Notes under the pieces: model-generated | What the model was told of the DNA's origin: nothing | The model's input: the letters and a program-made list of their open reading frames with translations, nothing else | Databases searched by the model: none | Position numbers and translations under genes: made by a program | Assembly: GCF_016924655.1 (NCBI RefSeq) | Contig: NZ_JAFFJU010000002.1 | Span: 868,001 to 932,000 of the forward strand | Direction of reading: 5' to 3' | DNA: 64,000 nucleotides | Source: Sphingomonas arenae | GTDB taxonomy: Bacteria; Pseudomonadota; Alphaproteobacteria; Sphingomonadales; Sphingomonadaceae | Shown here: positions 53,022 to 64,000 of the stretch, one piece after another | Layout: the number at the start of each line of letters is the position of its first letter | Numbering within the stretch: the stretch's first letter is position 1

Positions 53022-53921
53022 CTACCAGAAGACGTCGTAAATGACGTCCACCACGCGCCCGGTCCGCAAATCCACCAGCAGGGCGTCGTCATAATAACGG
53101 ATCCAGCGGTATGAGCCGTAAACCGTCGGAAGGCGCCACTGCCAGGGATCGCGCAGCCAGTAGCGGTCGCTCCAGTAGCTCGGCCAGATGTTCCAGCCGA
53201 TGTTCCAGCGGCGATAGCCCCAGCCGAACGGGTCGTAGTACCAGCCGAAATGGAACAGGTGCCGGTTGCGGTCACGGTGCCGGCGCCAGTCGTAGCGATG
53301 ATCCCGCCGCCAGCTGTGTCGGAAGCTGTCGACTGAACCCCGGTCGCGCAGGTCGCGGAACGCCGGCGGCCGAGCCACTGGCGAGCGGTCGCGTTCGGCC
53401 CGGCGTTCGGCTTCGCGCTCCGCCCGGCGCTCGCGCAGGTTGTCGCCGAGGATCTGGCCGGCCCGCTGGCGCCGCTGCTCGGGCGTGAGATCGGCCGGGG
53501 GCAACTCGCGGGGCACGGTGGTACCGGCCTGCTCACGGCGCAGGATCCGCTCCCGCGCGCGCCAGTCCGTGACACTGTCTCTCGAGCGCTGCTCGACATC
53601 CCGGCGAGACGCCCGACCCTCCGAAGCTTCGCGTCGCTGCTGCAGGATTTCCTGCGCCCGTTCGAACCGCTGCGCCCGGGTCGGCTCACCCCCGTCGGGA
53701 GCCGATCGGAGCACCGGCTGTGGCCGTTCCACCTCGATCCGCCGCTGCACGTCCCGCCGCTCGGAGCGGGGCTGCTCAGTCCGCTGTTCACGAGCCTCGC
53801 GCGCCCGTTCGACAACGGCGGCGCGCCGTTCCGCACGGCTCTCGCCGTCGCTCGGATCGGCGCTGGCGGCAGCCGGCAACAGGACGGACGAAAGCAGCAA
53901 TGTGGCAAGGAACGTACGCAT
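53022..53921 (-). CDS. RcnB-family periplasmic protein with long charged region
   Basis: The 299-residue product has a signal peptide (LATLLLSSVLLPAAASA), then about 180 residues very rich in Arg and Glu (ERRAERE-type helices), then Arg/Trp/Tyr-rich repeats and the RcnB C-terminal signature RWIRYYDDALLVDLRTGRVVDVIYDVFW split around the GSYRW motif. RcnB helps nickel/cobalt homeostasis in E. coli; the long charged part here is unlike E. coli RcnB. GAGG precedes the ATG. Confidence 0.85.
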   Translation of the reverse strand: MRTFLATLLLSSVLLPAAASADPSDGESRAERRAAVVERAREAREQRTEQPRSERRDVQRRIEVERPQPVLRSAPDGGEPTRAQRFERAQEILQQRREASEGRASRRDVEQRSRDSVTDWRARERILRREQAGTTVPRELPPADLTPEQRRQRAGQILGDNLRERRAEREAERRAERDRSPVARPPAFRDLRDRGSVDSFRHSWRRDHRYDWRRHRDRNRHLFHFGWYYDPFGWGYRRWNIGWNIWPSYWSDRYWLRDPWQWRLPTVYGSYRWIRYYDDALLVDLRTGRVVDVIYDVFW

Positions 53922-53950
53922 GGTGAGCCTCGAGCGAACCGCGACTGGTC

Positions 53951-54508
53951 TTAACCCGGAATGTCGCTCCCAGCAGATGAGCCGTTGCTTAACGGCTGTT
54001 CCGGTGCCGGTACGTTCGATCCACCCGGAGGAGAGACCGGCGGAGCAGGCGCTGCAGCCCCCGCAACCGCCTGGCTCGCGCGCTGGATCGCCTTCAGGAT
54101 ACGCGGCTGCGCGCCGCACGCGCACATGTTCGGCAGCGCTTCGATCTGCTCCGGGCTTGGCTGCGGGCTTTTTGCCAGCAATGCGGCAATTGCCATGATG
54201 AAGCCCGGCTCGCAGAAGCCGCACTGGCTGACCTGCTCCGCCGCCCAGGCCTGCTGCACCGGGTGGGCGCGTCCCTGGGACAAGCCTTCGATGGTCGTAA
54301 TATCCGCGCCTTCGAGCGCAGCGATCGTCACCGTGCAGCTCGCCACGGCATTGCCGTCGATGATTACCGTGCAGGCGCCGCACTGGCCGGTGCCGCAACC
54401 ATATTTGGCGCCCGTCAGGTTGGACGCATCGCGCAGCGCCCACAGCAAGGGCGTCTGCGGGTCCAGGCGGTAGTGGATGGCTTGGCCGTTCACCGTCATG
54501 CGCGTCAT
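53951..54508 (-). CDS. Orphan 2Fe-2S subunit of a xanthine-oxidase-type molybdoenzyme
   Basis: The 185-residue protein has the plant-type ferredoxin cluster Cys38, Cys43, Cys46 and Cys58 (GCGTGQCGAC) and the second cluster Cys96, Cys99, Cys129 and Cys131 (CGFCEPG ... CACG). It resembles the small subunit of isoquinoline 1-oxidoreductase and related aldehyde oxidases, which needs a molybdopterin subunit usually encoded next to it; none is here. The C-terminus from about residue 145 is an extra Pro/Ala/Gly/Ser tail. ATG 54499 is an alternative start. rcnB-like follows by 29 bases. Confidence 0.9.
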   Translation of the reverse strand: MTRMTVNGQAIHYRLDPQTPLLWALRDASNLTGAKYGCGTGQCGACTVIIDGNAVASCTVTIAALEGADITTIEGLSQGRAHPVQQAWAAEQVSQCGFCEPGFIMAIAALLAKSPQPSPEQIEALPNMCACGAQPRILKAIQRASQAVAGAAAPAPPVSPPGGSNVPAPEQPLSNGSSAGSDIPG

Positions 54509-54547
54509 GGGCGCAAGGCCTAGCGCGCGCCCGCCCCCGCTGCCAGT

Positions 54548-55333
54548 ATGCAAGGCATGGGGTGGGTCGAGACCGCGCGCGGGCGCATCGGCATGGTCGA
54601 GCAGGGCAGCGGCGGCGTTCCGCTGGTGCTCCTGCATGGCGTCGGGTCGGACAAGAGCGTGTGGCATCCCCAGCTCGACCACTTCGGCGCGAGCAGGCGG
54701 ACGCTCGCCTTCGACTATCCCGGTTACGGCGAGAGCGACTTTGCGGCCGGTGCCGGCCGCGATGACTTCGCGAGCGCCATCCTCGCCGCCATGGACGCGC
54801 TTGACGTCCGGCAAGTCCACGTCTGCGGGCTGTCGCTCGGCGGAGTGATCGCGCTCGCCATGCACGCCGCCGCACCCGAGCGCTGCGCTTCGCTGATCCT
54901 CGCCGACAGTTTCGCCGTCCACCCCGATGGACAGGCGATCCACGACCGATCGCTGGCGGCCAGCGGCAACCTGGGAATGCGCGGCCTCGCCGAGTCCCGC
55001 GTCGACGCGCTTGTAGGCTCCTCGGCATCTCAGGAGGTACGGTCCGAAGTGATCGAAACCATGAGCCGCATCGACCCCTCCGCCTACGCCCTGGGCGCCC
55101 GCGCCGTCTGGCTGGCCGACCAGCGCGACCGCGCCGCCGCCGTCCGCTGCCCGACCCTGATCCTGTGCGGCACCGAGGACCGCATCACCCCGCCGTCGCT
55201 CAGCGAGGAACTGAAGGACCTCATCCCCCATGCCGTGCTGGTCGAGATCGCTGGCGCCGGCCACCTCAGCAACCTGGAACAGCCCGCCATCTTCAACCGG
55301 GTGGTCGAGCGCTTCCTGGCAGGGATCGAATGA
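54548..55333 (+). CDS. Alpha/beta-hydrolase (3-oxoadipate enol-lactonase-like)
   Basis: A 261-residue cytoplasmic hydrolase with VLLHGVGSDKSVW (oxyanion region), FDYPGYGESD, nucleophile CGLSLGGVIA, the Asp in GTEDRITP and His in GAGHLSNLEQP. The layout is like PcaD, but no other beta-ketoadipate gene is near, so the substrate is open. ATG 54557 is an alternative start. Its stop overlaps the TPR-sulfotransferase start as ATGA. Confidence 0.88.
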   Translation: MQGMGWVETARGRIGMVEQGSGGVPLVLLHGVGSDKSVWHPQLDHFGASRRTLAFDYPGYGESDFAAGAGRDDFASAILAAMDALDVRQVHVCGLSLGGVIALAMHAAAPERCASLILADSFAVHPDGQAIHDRSLAASGNLGMRGLAESRVDALVGSSASQEVRSEVIETMSRIDPSAYALGARAVWLADQRDRAAAVRCPTLILCGTEDRITPPSLSEELKDLIPHAVLVEIAGAGHLSNLEQPAIFNRVVERFLAGIE

Positions 55334-56919
55334 GCGCCGCTGCCCGCCCTTACGGCCCGCGCCTGATCGACGCGGCGCTGGCGTTGCACGACAACCGCCT
55401 GGACGTGGCCGAGCGGCTGCTCAAGGCTCAGCTCCGCGACGACCCGTTCGACGTGAAGGCGATCCGCATGCTGGCGGAACTCGCCTCCCGCATCGGACGC
55501 ATGCAGGACGCGGAGCATCTCCTCCGCCGCGCACTCGAGCTGGCGCCCGGCTTCACCGCAGCCCGCGCCAACCTCGCCTTGGTGCTCGGTCGCACAGGCC
55601 GGCCAGCCGAAGCGCTGGACCTGATCGGGCCGCTGGTCGAAGCCGAGCCGGACGATATCGGCCACTTCAACCTCAAGGCCGCGACCCTCGGCCGTCTCGG
55701 CGACTTCGACGAGGCCATCGCGCTCTACCAGCAGGTGGTCGAGCGCACCCCCAACCAGCCGCGCGTGTGGCTCAGCCTTGGTCACATGCTGAAGACCGTC
55801 GGCCGACTGGACGAAGGCATCGGCGCCTACCGTCGCGCCCTCGCCATCCGGCCGGACCTGGGCGAGGCGTGGTGGAGCCTCGCCAACCTCAAGACGGTCC
55901 AGTTCACGCCTGAGGACCGGGACGCCATGCGCACTGCGCTGACCCGAACCGACCTTCGCGACGAAGATCGTTTCCACCTCGATTTCGCCCTCGGCAAGGC
56001 GCTGCACGACCTGGGCGAAAGCGACGCGGCATTCGCCCACTATGCCGCCGGCAACGCGCTCCGGCGCAAGAGCCTGCCCTACCGTCGGGCCGATATTCGC
56101 GGGCTCGTGGACCGCAGCATCGCCGCCTTCGCCCCGCAGGCCTTCGCGGACCGGGCGGGCGGCTGCGAAGCGCGCGACCCGATCTTCATCGTCGGGATGC
56201 CGCGTTCGGGATCGACCCTGCTGGAGCAGATTCTCTCCTCCCACCCGCTGGTGGAAGGCACGTCCGAGCTGCCCGACCTCCCTGCCCTGGCCCGCTCGCG
56301 GCCCGGCTATCCGGAAAGCGTTCTCGGCCTGTCCGCAGACGAGCGAAAGGCGCTGGGCGAGGACTACCTCCGCCGCGCCTCCGTTCAGCGCCGGACCGAC
56401 CGGCCCTTCTTCATCGACAAGCTGCCGAACAACTGGCTGTTCGTGCCCTTCATCCAGCTGATCCTGCCCAACGCCACCATCATTGACGCCCGGCGCCATC
56501 CGCTCGGCTGTTGCCTGTCGAACTTCCGCCAGCATTTCGCGCGGGGGCAAGCCTTCAGCTATGACCTGTCCGACATGGGCAGCTACTACGCCGACTATGT
56601 CCGCCTGATGGCGCATGTCGATGATGTCCTGCCCGGCCGCGTGCACCGAGTGATCTACGAGCGGATGGTGGTTGATACCGAGGCCGAGGTTCGCGCCCTG
56701 CTCGCCGCCTGCCGTCTTGACTTCGATCCCGCCTGCCTCGAGTTCCACAAGACCGAGCGCGCCGTCCGCACACCCAGTTCGGAGCAGGTCCGCCGTCCCA
56801 TCTACCGCGACGCCACCGACGAATGGCGCCGCTACGAGCCGCACCTCGAACCGCTCAAGCAGGCACTCGGCCCAGTGCTGGACGCCTACCCCGACGCACC
56901 GGCGCAACATCCATTGTAA
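55330..56919 (+). CDS. TPR repeat-sulfotransferase protein
   Basis: The 529-residue protein starts with tetratricopeptide repeats (about residues 10-200: AEHLLRRALELAPGFTAARANLALVL, AIALYQQVVERTPNQPRVW and more) and ends with a sulfotransferase domain with the PAPS-binding PIFIVGMPRSGSTLLEQIL and the 3'-phosphate region DARRHPLGCCLSNFRQHF. Such fusions are common in sphingomonads and other bacteria; acceptors are mostly unknown. It is translationally coupled to the alpha/beta-hydrolase. Confidence 0.9.
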   Translation: MSAAARPYGPRLIDAALALHDNRLDVAERLLKAQLRDDPFDVKAIRMLAELASRIGRMQDAEHLLRRALELAPGFTAARANLALVLGRTGRPAEALDLIGPLVEAEPDDIGHFNLKAATLGRLGDFDEAIALYQQVVERTPNQPRVWLSLGHMLKTVGRLDEGIGAYRRALAIRPDLGEAWWSLANLKTVQFTPEDRDAMRTALTRTDLRDEDRFHLDFALGKALHDLGESDAAFAHYAAGNALRRKSLPYRRADIRGLVDRSIAAFAPQAFADRAGGCEARDPIFIVGMPRSGSTLLEQILSSHPLVEGTSELPDLPALARSRPGYPESVLGLSADERKALGEDYLRRASVQRRTDRPFFIDKLPNNWLFVPFIQLILPNATIIDARRHPLGCCLSNFRQHFARGQAFSYDLSDMGSYYADYVRLMAHVDDVLPGRVHRVIYERMVVDTEAEVRALLAACRLDFDPACLEFHKTERAVRTPSSEQVRRPIYRDATDEWRRYEPHLEPLKQALGPVLDAYPDAPAQHPL

Positions 56920-56944
56920 AAGAGCACCGAATGCCGCGCCCGCG

Positions 56945-56980
56945 TTGACAATCCTCTGCCCCTCTGCCGCAATGTTGCAT
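56945..56980 (+). promoter_or_regulatory. Possible promoter of the TonB-dependent receptor gene
   Basis: A consensus TTGACA (-35) is at 56945-56950, followed at loose spacing by A/T-richer AATGTTGCATT from 56971. No good -10 is apparent. GGGGG just before ATG 57006 serves as ribosome site. Confidence 0.3.
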
Positions 56981-57005
56981 TCGAGGAACGATCCAGGGGG
57001 ATTCG

Positions 57006-59588
57006 ATGATCGACAAGACCTCGCGCGTGGCTTGGGCTCTCCTTGCCACAAGTGCGCTCGCGTCACCGGCTTTTGCCCAGACTGGCGTAAACGACACTCC
57101 GCCTTCTCCGCAGGAACAGGTCGCCACCGATGGCCGGGAAGAAGACCCGACCGAAATCGTGGTCACCGCCACCAAGCGGGAAGAGAACCTCCAGGACGTT
57201 CCCGTCTCCATCCAGGCGATCGGCACCCGGCGGCTGGACCAGCTGAACATCTCGAACTTCGAGGATTACACCAAGCAGCTGCCCTCGGTCAGCTTCCAGA
57301 CGCTGCAGCCCGGCTCGACCACCGTCTACATGCGCGGCGTCGCTACCGGCGGTGACGGCAACCACTCGGGCTCCTTCCCGTCGGTCGGCACCTACCTCGA
57401 TGAGCAGCCCGTCACGACCATCGGCGGCACGCTCGACATCCACATCTATGACATCGCCCGGATCGAGAGCCTCGCCGGGCCGCAGGGCACGCTCTACGGC
57501 GCGTCCAGCCAGGCGGGTACGATCCGCATCATCACCAACAAGCCCGAGATCGGGCAGTTCAACGGCCGCGTGGACGGTGAGATCAACAAGATCGCTGGCG
57601 GCGACTGGGGCGGCAGCCTCGAAGGCATGGTCAACGTGCCGATCAACGACCGGATGGCCGCCCGCTTCGTCGCCTTCTACCAGCGCGACGGCGGTTTCGT
57701 GGACAACGTCTTCGGCTCGCGCACCTACTGCGGCGATCCGGTCCTCGATGGCGAGGGCGAGGTCGTGGGCTGCGTCCGCAACGGCATCAGCGTCGATAAC
57801 GAGGAGTTCGTCGAGAAGAACTTCAACGACTACCGCGTTTATGGCGGTCGCGCCGCGCTGAAGATCGACCTCGACGACAACTGGACCGTCACGCCCACGA
57901 TCATGCATCAGAACGGCAAGGTCGATGGCTATTACGGCGTCGATCCGGATCTGGGCGGGCTGCGCATCGACCGCTTCCGTGACGAAATCAGCAAGGACAA
58001 GTGGACGCAGGCCGCGCTGCTGATCGAAGGCAAGGTCTTCGACTTCGACGTGACCTACTCGGGCGCCTACCTGAAGCGCCCGACGTACAGCCTGACCGAC
58101 TACACCGACTATGCCGATGCCTATGACGCGGCCTACGAAGGCGTGGGCGGCCTCGCCAACTACTTCTACTACCAGGATGCCGCGGGGAACACGATCGACC
58201 CTCGCCAGTACATCATCGGCACGAACGACTTCCGGAAGCTCAGCCAGGAAATCCGGGTCGCCTCGCCCCAGGACAAGCCGTTCCGGGTGATCGCCGGCGC
58301 CTTCTACCAGGTCCAGAAGAACGATATCTTCCAAGACTACAAGATCGACAATCTCGCGCCCGACCTGTCGGTCAACGGCTATCCGGGATCGCTGTGGGTC
58401 ACCAAGCAGAAGCGCAAGGACAAGGACTACGCGCTGTTCGGCGAGGCCAGCTTCGACATCACGCCGCAGGTCACGCTGACCGGTGGCGGGCGCCTGTTCA
58501 AGTTCGACAACACCCTGTTCGGTTTCGCCGGATTCGGCGTGAACCCCAACTACGACCCGGACGATCCAGACTCGCCGCCACGCAACGCTGCGGGGGGCTC
58601 GTCCGGCGTCTACCGCTGCTTGACGGTGAACGGAGAAGCCTATCTCGACGACTTCGGCGCACCCTTCGCGCCGGGTGGTCTGGCGGGCACGCCGTGCACC
58701 AACGTGGGCACCTTCCGCGACGGCAAGGTCGTCCCCCGGCGGAGCAAGGGCAACGGCTTCATCCACCGGCTCAACGCACAGTACAAGCCGATCGAGGACG
58801 TGATGTTCTACGCGACCTGGTCGCGCGGCTTTCGTCCGGGCGGCATCAATCGCCAGCCGCTCGCCCCGGCCTACGATCCCGACTACCTCACCAACTACGA
58901 ACTCGGGTGGAAGACCAGCTTCGGGCGGCTGCGCTGGAACGGCGCCATCTATCGACAGCGCTGGGAGAAGTTCCAGTTCAGCTTCCTCGGCCTCAACAGC
59001 CTCACCGTTATCCAGAACGGCCGCGATGCGATCATCAATGGCATCGAGACCGACGTGAACTACGTGGCTGGCGGGCTGACGCTGAACGCGGCGGCCGCCT
59101 ACACCGATGCGAAGACGGACGGGAACATCTGCAACTTCGCGGAAGGCAATTCCGACTGCTCCGGTCTCGACGATCAGGGCGATCCCGATTTCGTGGTCAC
59201 GCCGTCGGGCTCACGCCTGCCGGTCACGCCCAAGTGGAAGGGCTCGGTCACGGCGCGCTACGCCTGGCCGATGTGGACCGGCCGGGCCCACGTGCAGGGA
59301 GCGATGAGCTTCCAGTCGGGCGCCCGCGCCGACATCCGCCGCAACGTTGGCGACGGCGAAAACCCGCTGGATCCCGCCACCTATCTCGGTCGGATCAAGG
59401 GTCGCACCGTGTTCGACATCTACGCGGGCTACGACTGGAGCACGTACAATGCCGAGCTCTTCGTCTCGAACCTGTTCAACGAGGATATCGAGCTGACCCG
59501 CGGCGTGGTGTGCAGCATCTGCACCAACACGCTGATCACCCCCGGCCGGCCGCGCACGATCGGGGTGAGGCTCGGCACGAAGTTCTGA
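57006..59588 (+). CDS. TonB-dependent outer membrane receptor
   Basis: An 860-residue protein with a signal peptide (WALLATSALASPAFAQ), a TonB-box-like EEDPTEIVVTATKREENLQDVPVS followed by the plug domain, the GPQGTLYGASSQAGTIRIIT motif, and a beta barrel ending LGTKF with a terminal Phe. The barrel shows loop cysteines (YCGD ... GCVRN; CSICTN). The ligand cannot be read; the neighbouring aromatic-CoA-type monooxygenase and TonB genes suggest uptake of an organic compound rather than iron, which is inference. Confidence 0.93.
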   Translation: MIDKTSRVAWALLATSALASPAFAQTGVNDTPPSPQEQVATDGREEDPTEIVVTATKREENLQDVPVSIQAIGTRRLDQLNISNFEDYTKQLPSVSFQTLQPGSTTVYMRGVATGGDGNHSGSFPSVGTYLDEQPVTTIGGTLDIHIYDIARIESLAGPQGTLYGASSQAGTIRIITNKPEIGQFNGRVDGEINKIAGGDWGGSLEGMVNVPINDRMAARFVAFYQRDGGFVDNVFGSRTYCGDPVLDGEGEVVGCVRNGISVDNEEFVEKNFNDYRVYGGRAALKIDLDDNWTVTPTIMHQNGKVDGYYGVDPDLGGLRIDRFRDEISKDKWTQAALLIEGKVFDFDVTYSGAYLKRPTYSLTDYTDYADAYDAAYEGVGGLANYFYYQDAAGNTIDPRQYIIGTNDFRKLSQEIRVASPQDKPFRVIAGAFYQVQKNDIFQDYKIDNLAPDLSVNGYPGSLWVTKQKRKDKDYALFGEASFDITPQVTLTGGGRLFKFDNTLFGFAGFGVNPNYDPDDPDSPPRNAAGGSSGVYRCLTVNGEAYLDDFGAPFAPGGLAGTPCTNVGTFRDGKVVPRRSKGNGFIHRLNAQYKPIEDVMFYATWSRGFRPGGINRQPLAPAYDPDYLTNYELGWKTSFGRLRWNGAIYRQRWEKFQFSFLGLNSLTVIQNGRDAIINGIETDVNYVAGGLTLNAAAAYTDAKTDGNICNFAEGNSDCSGLDDQGDPDFVVTPSGSRLPVTPKWKGSVTARYAWPMWTGRAHVQGAMSFQSGARADIRRNVGDGENPLDPATYLGRIKGRTVFDIYAGYDWSTYNAELFVSNLFNEDIELTRGVVCSICTNTLITPGRPRTIGVRLGTKF

Positions 59589-59627
59589 GCTGGTCATCGC
59601 GGCGCATGGCGTTCTAGGTTGAGCGCC

Positions 59628-61904
<2,277 letters not shown>

Positions 61905-61907
61905 TGC

Positions 61908-61931
61908 ATTAGCGAGCTGTTTGGCGCTAAT
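61908..61931 (+). promoter_or_regulatory. Inverted repeat just upstream of tonB
   Basis: ATTAGCG (61908-61914) and CGCTAAT (61925-61931) are perfect complements with a ten-base loop, in the 41-base gap before the TonB start. It could be a small operator or a weak terminator. Confidence 0.3.
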
Positions 61932-61945
61932 ATGCTGCTTGTCCA

Positions 61946-62665
61946 ATGGCCTACGCACGCAACAGAGCGGATCGACAGAAGGCGGCGGCGCTGGTCGTCG
62001 CACTCCACGTCGCGCTTGGCGCGGCGCTGATCAGCGGCCTTGGCGTCGACACCGTCCGGCAGGCGACCGAGACCCTGAAGAGCTACACCGTCGAGGAGGT
62101 GCCGCCTCCGCCTCCCCCGCCGCCCACCCTTGAGCAGGCCGGCGCCCGCCAGGAGCCCGCCCCCGCCAACATGCATTCCCGGCCCCTCCCCCAGGTCGCT
62201 CCGCCCCCACGCATCCCCCTGCCCGCACCGCCGGCCGCGGATGTCCGAGCGCCCGAGACCGGCCTTGACCGGACCGCCGGTGCAGCGGACGAGGCCGGCC
62301 CGGGGACGGGCGCGGGCGGTTCCGGCAACGGCTTCGGCGGCGGAGGCACGGGCGGTTCTGGCGCCGGCCCCGGCGGCGAGGTCGGCTCTCCCGCGCGCCT
62401 CATCCGGGGCATGCGCTCCAGGCTCGACGAGACTTACCTGCGCGGTTTCGCCGTGAGTAGCGGCCGCGCGGTCCTTGCCCTGACCATCGACGCCCGCGGC
62501 CGCGTTCAGGATTGCGAGGTCACGGAAGGGACCGGCAGTCCCATGCTCGACCAGGAGCTGTGCGCCCGCATGGCCAGCCGCAGTCGCTGGCAGCCCGCGC
62601 TCGACCGTAACGGCGAACCCATCCCCGTCCGCGTCCGCTACACCGCGACCTGGTCGCGTGGCTGA
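61946..62665 (+). CDS. TonB-type energy transducer with glycine-rich linker
   Basis: A 239-residue protein with one N-terminal membrane helix (AALVVALHVALGAALISGL), a Pro-rich stretch (EEVPPPPPPPPTLEQ), a striking Gly/Ser-rich segment at about residues 116-150, and a TonB C-terminal domain (RAVLALTIDARGRVQDCEV, SRWQPALDRNG). It transfers inner-membrane proton energy to receptors such as the one at 57006. No exbB/exbD genes are adjacent. No clear ribosome site precedes the ATG. Confidence 0.9.
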   Translation: MAYARNRADRQKAAALVVALHVALGAALISGLGVDTVRQATETLKSYTVEEVPPPPPPPPTLEQAGARQEPAPANMHSRPLPQVAPPPRIPLPAPPAADVRAPETGLDRTAGAADEAGPGTGAGGSGNGFGGGGTGGSGAGPGGEVGSPARLIRGMRSRLDETYLRGFAVSSGRAVLALTIDARGRVQDCEVTEGTGSPMLDQELCARMASRSRWQPALDRNGEPIPVRVRYTATWSRG

Positions 62666-62668
62666 GCG

Positions 62669-64000
62669 CTAGCGGGCGGCCACCTCACGCCCACCGCGCC
62701 GTTGCGCCAGGCGCTGCGCATCGCGGCCATAGATATCCTGGTAGAAGGCGACCTCGGAGCCGGACGGCACGGCTGTCAGGTAGGTCAGGTACACGGGCAC
62801 GGGCTGCGGCAGCGGCACCGCCTGTTCGGGCTTCGCGCCCTTCGCCCGAAGCGGCTTGCCGTACAGCCAGGTCGCCAGCCGCGGCGCAGCCTCCAGCCGC
62901 ACGCACCCGCCGCTGAACATGCGTGATGCCTCGTTGAACAGCTCGGTCGATGGCGTGTCGTGCAGGTAGATGCCCTGCGCATTGGGGAACATGAATTTCA
63001 TGGCGCCCATGGAGTTCGACGGCCCCGGAAGCTGCCTCACGCGGATCTCCGTACGTCCCTCCGCGACGGCGCGCCAGTCCACGGTTGACGGGTTCACGAC
63101 CTTCGGATTGTCGCTCCAGTCCGACAGGACCTGGTAACCGCGGCTCCGCAGAAAACCCAACCCCTCCTTCAGCACAAATGGGGCAACCCGCTCGGCGGCG
63201 AGGTCCGGCGGCACGTTCCAATAGGGGTTGAGGCTCGTGAAGCGGATCAGCGCCGCCATCATCGGCGTCGGCTGGACGGGCTTGCCGACCACCACCCGCA
63301 TGGAGTCCACGACCTGCCCGTTCTCCATCATGAACAGGCGCTGCTGCGCGATGTTCACCACGACATAACGGCCAAGGCCGCCTGGCAGGCTGCGCGCCCG
63401 CTCCAGGTTGAGCTGCAGCAGCTGTGGCTGCGATCGCTCGCCGAAATTGCCCTGGATCAGCGCGTTGCGAAGCTCCGCATAATAGGGATGCATCCAGCCC
63501 ATGCCCGCCACAAACCGCGGCAGGGATGGCGACGCCGCCGCCAGCTCGAGCAGTGCGCGCGGGCTTGGCGCCTTGGGCCTCAGCTCCGGATCGACATAGA
63601 TGGTGCCCACGTCCGGCGCATCCCGGAGGTCACGGGCATAGGCCACGTAGGCGCTCGAAAGTTCCAGCTCCGCACGCCGCACCGCGTGCGGGTTCCCGCC
63701 CCAGGCGGCACGCAGGGCCCGTTCGATCTCGCGCGTACGGTAGCGCTTGGGGTTCAGCCCGTCCGACCTGGCGGTTCGAAGCAGCATCAGCAGCTCGGTC
63801 GCCGCATCCCCATTGCTCTGGCGCAGCCACAACGGCTGCCACCCCCGCGCTGCATAAAAGTCCTCGACCGACTGGCCATAGGCCGGCCGCGCCAGCACCG
63901 CCCCCTCGAGCGGTGCAGCCGCAGCCACCGGCAGCGGCGCCAGCGCAAGCGCCAGTCCCGCCGCGACTCCAGGCCCCAAAACAAGACGTGCCGGCCGGGA
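62669..64000 (-). CDS. L,D-transpeptidase of the YcbB/LdtD type (5' end outside window)
   Basis: The frame stays open to the right edge (about 443 codons present), so the start is probably beyond it; a hydrophobic signal-like segment (LALALAPLPVAAAA) is near the end of what is visible. Seen are the N-terminal DFYAARGWQPLW scaffold, a peptidoglycan-binding-like helical part, and a YkuD catalytic domain with IYLHDTPS and the active Cys in FSGGCVRLE. The enzyme forms 3-3 peptidoglycan crosslinks in the periplasm. Its stop lies three bases from the tonB stop. Confidence 0.92.
   Translation of the reverse strand, partial: SRPARLVLGPGVAAGLALALAPLPVAAAAPLEGAVLARPAYGQSVEDFYAARGWQPLWLRQSNGDAATELLMLLRTARSDGLNPKRYRTREIERALRAAWGGNPHAVRRAELELSSAYVAYARDLRDAPDVGTIYVDPELRPKAPSPRALLELAAASPSLPRFVAGMGWMHPYYAELRNALIQGNFGERSQPQLLQLNLERARSLPGGLGRYVVVNIAQQRLFMMENGQVVDSMRVVVGKPVQPTPMMAALIRFTSLNPYWNVPPDLAAERVAPFVLKEGLGFLRSRGYQVLSDWSDNPKVVNPSTVDWRAVAEGRTEIRVRQLPGPSNSMGAMKFMFPNAQGIYLHDTPSTELFNEASRMFSGGCVRLEAAPRLATWLYGKPLRAKGAKPEQAVPLPQPVPVYLTYLTAVPSGSEVAFYQDIYGRDAQRLAQRRGGREVAAR

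Overview
The window is one continuous stretch of a GC-rich (by eye mid to upper 60s percent) alphaproteobacterial chromosome, most likely from the order Sphingomonadales. Pointers are GapR (DUF2312), a MipZ-type division ATPase, an HWE-family histidine kinase, class I lysyl-tRNA synthetase, a DUF6481 protein, the rpmF-plsX-fabH-ihfA-merR order, many exported peptidases, a TonB-dependent receptor, and dispersed inverted repeats built on the core CTTCGACAGGCTCAGGGTGAGC. I see no phage, insertion sequence, CRISPR, rRNA or tRNA. Coding density is very high: no gap exceeds about 210 bases, and many genes overlap by ATGA, GTGA or CTGA.

Layout. 1-1661: 3' part of an oligopeptidase B. 1669-5630 (minus): an unusual operon, Crp/Fnr regulator, PAS-HWE kinase, propionyl-CoA carboxylase beta subunit, methylmalonyl-CoA epimerase, small membrane protein. 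5813-10722: a KGG stress protein, then two large chimeric proteins, glycosyltransferase + UDP-galactopyranose mutase and family-1 glycosidase-like + RmlD-like reductase. 10770-11457 (minus): an SdpR-like ArsR repressor and an SdpI-like membrane protein under a perfect 20-bp palindrome. 11609-14802: phosphatase, NAD(P)HX dehydratase, pyruvate kinase. 14928-18547: gapR, yebC and ruvCAB with a GFA-type zinc protein between ruvA and ruvB. 18544-24101: DUF3089 hydrolase and ybgC-tolQRAB-pal. 24233-28694: Sel1 protein, panC, mipZ, phosphohexomutase, CsbD protein, and a lower-GC unknown gene. 28906-34220: a ligase-associated DNA repair group (exonuclease, helicase, PdeM) whose DNA ligase is absent here. 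34217-40377: PabBC fusion, membrane dipeptidase, S9 peptidase, MBL hydrolase. 40520-43611: rpmF-plsX-fabH, ihfA, merR. 43555-50352: DinG-like helicase, TM2 protein, DUF6481, lysK, S41 peptidase with a tiny secreted partner. 50453-56919: Lrp regulator, DUF885 and RcnB proteins, an orphan 2Fe-2S subunit, alpha/beta hydrolase, TPR-sulfotransferase. 57006-64000: TonB receptor, FAD monooxygenase/old-yellow-enzyme fusion, TonB, and a truncated L,D-transpeptidase.

The observations most worth following are (i) the two consecutive double-fusion sugar enzymes beside stress-type genes, (ii) dispersed repeats that have become coding sequence in tolB (signal peptide), lysK and possibly the DinG-like helicase, (iii) the SdpR/SdpI-like pair, (iv) repeated evidence for CTG starts (ruvC, the repair helicase, perhaps crp), two of them overlapping the preceding stop as CTGA, and (v) the repair cluster without its ligase next to compositionally odd DNA. 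All function calls rest on motif and family recognition by reading; no database search was run.
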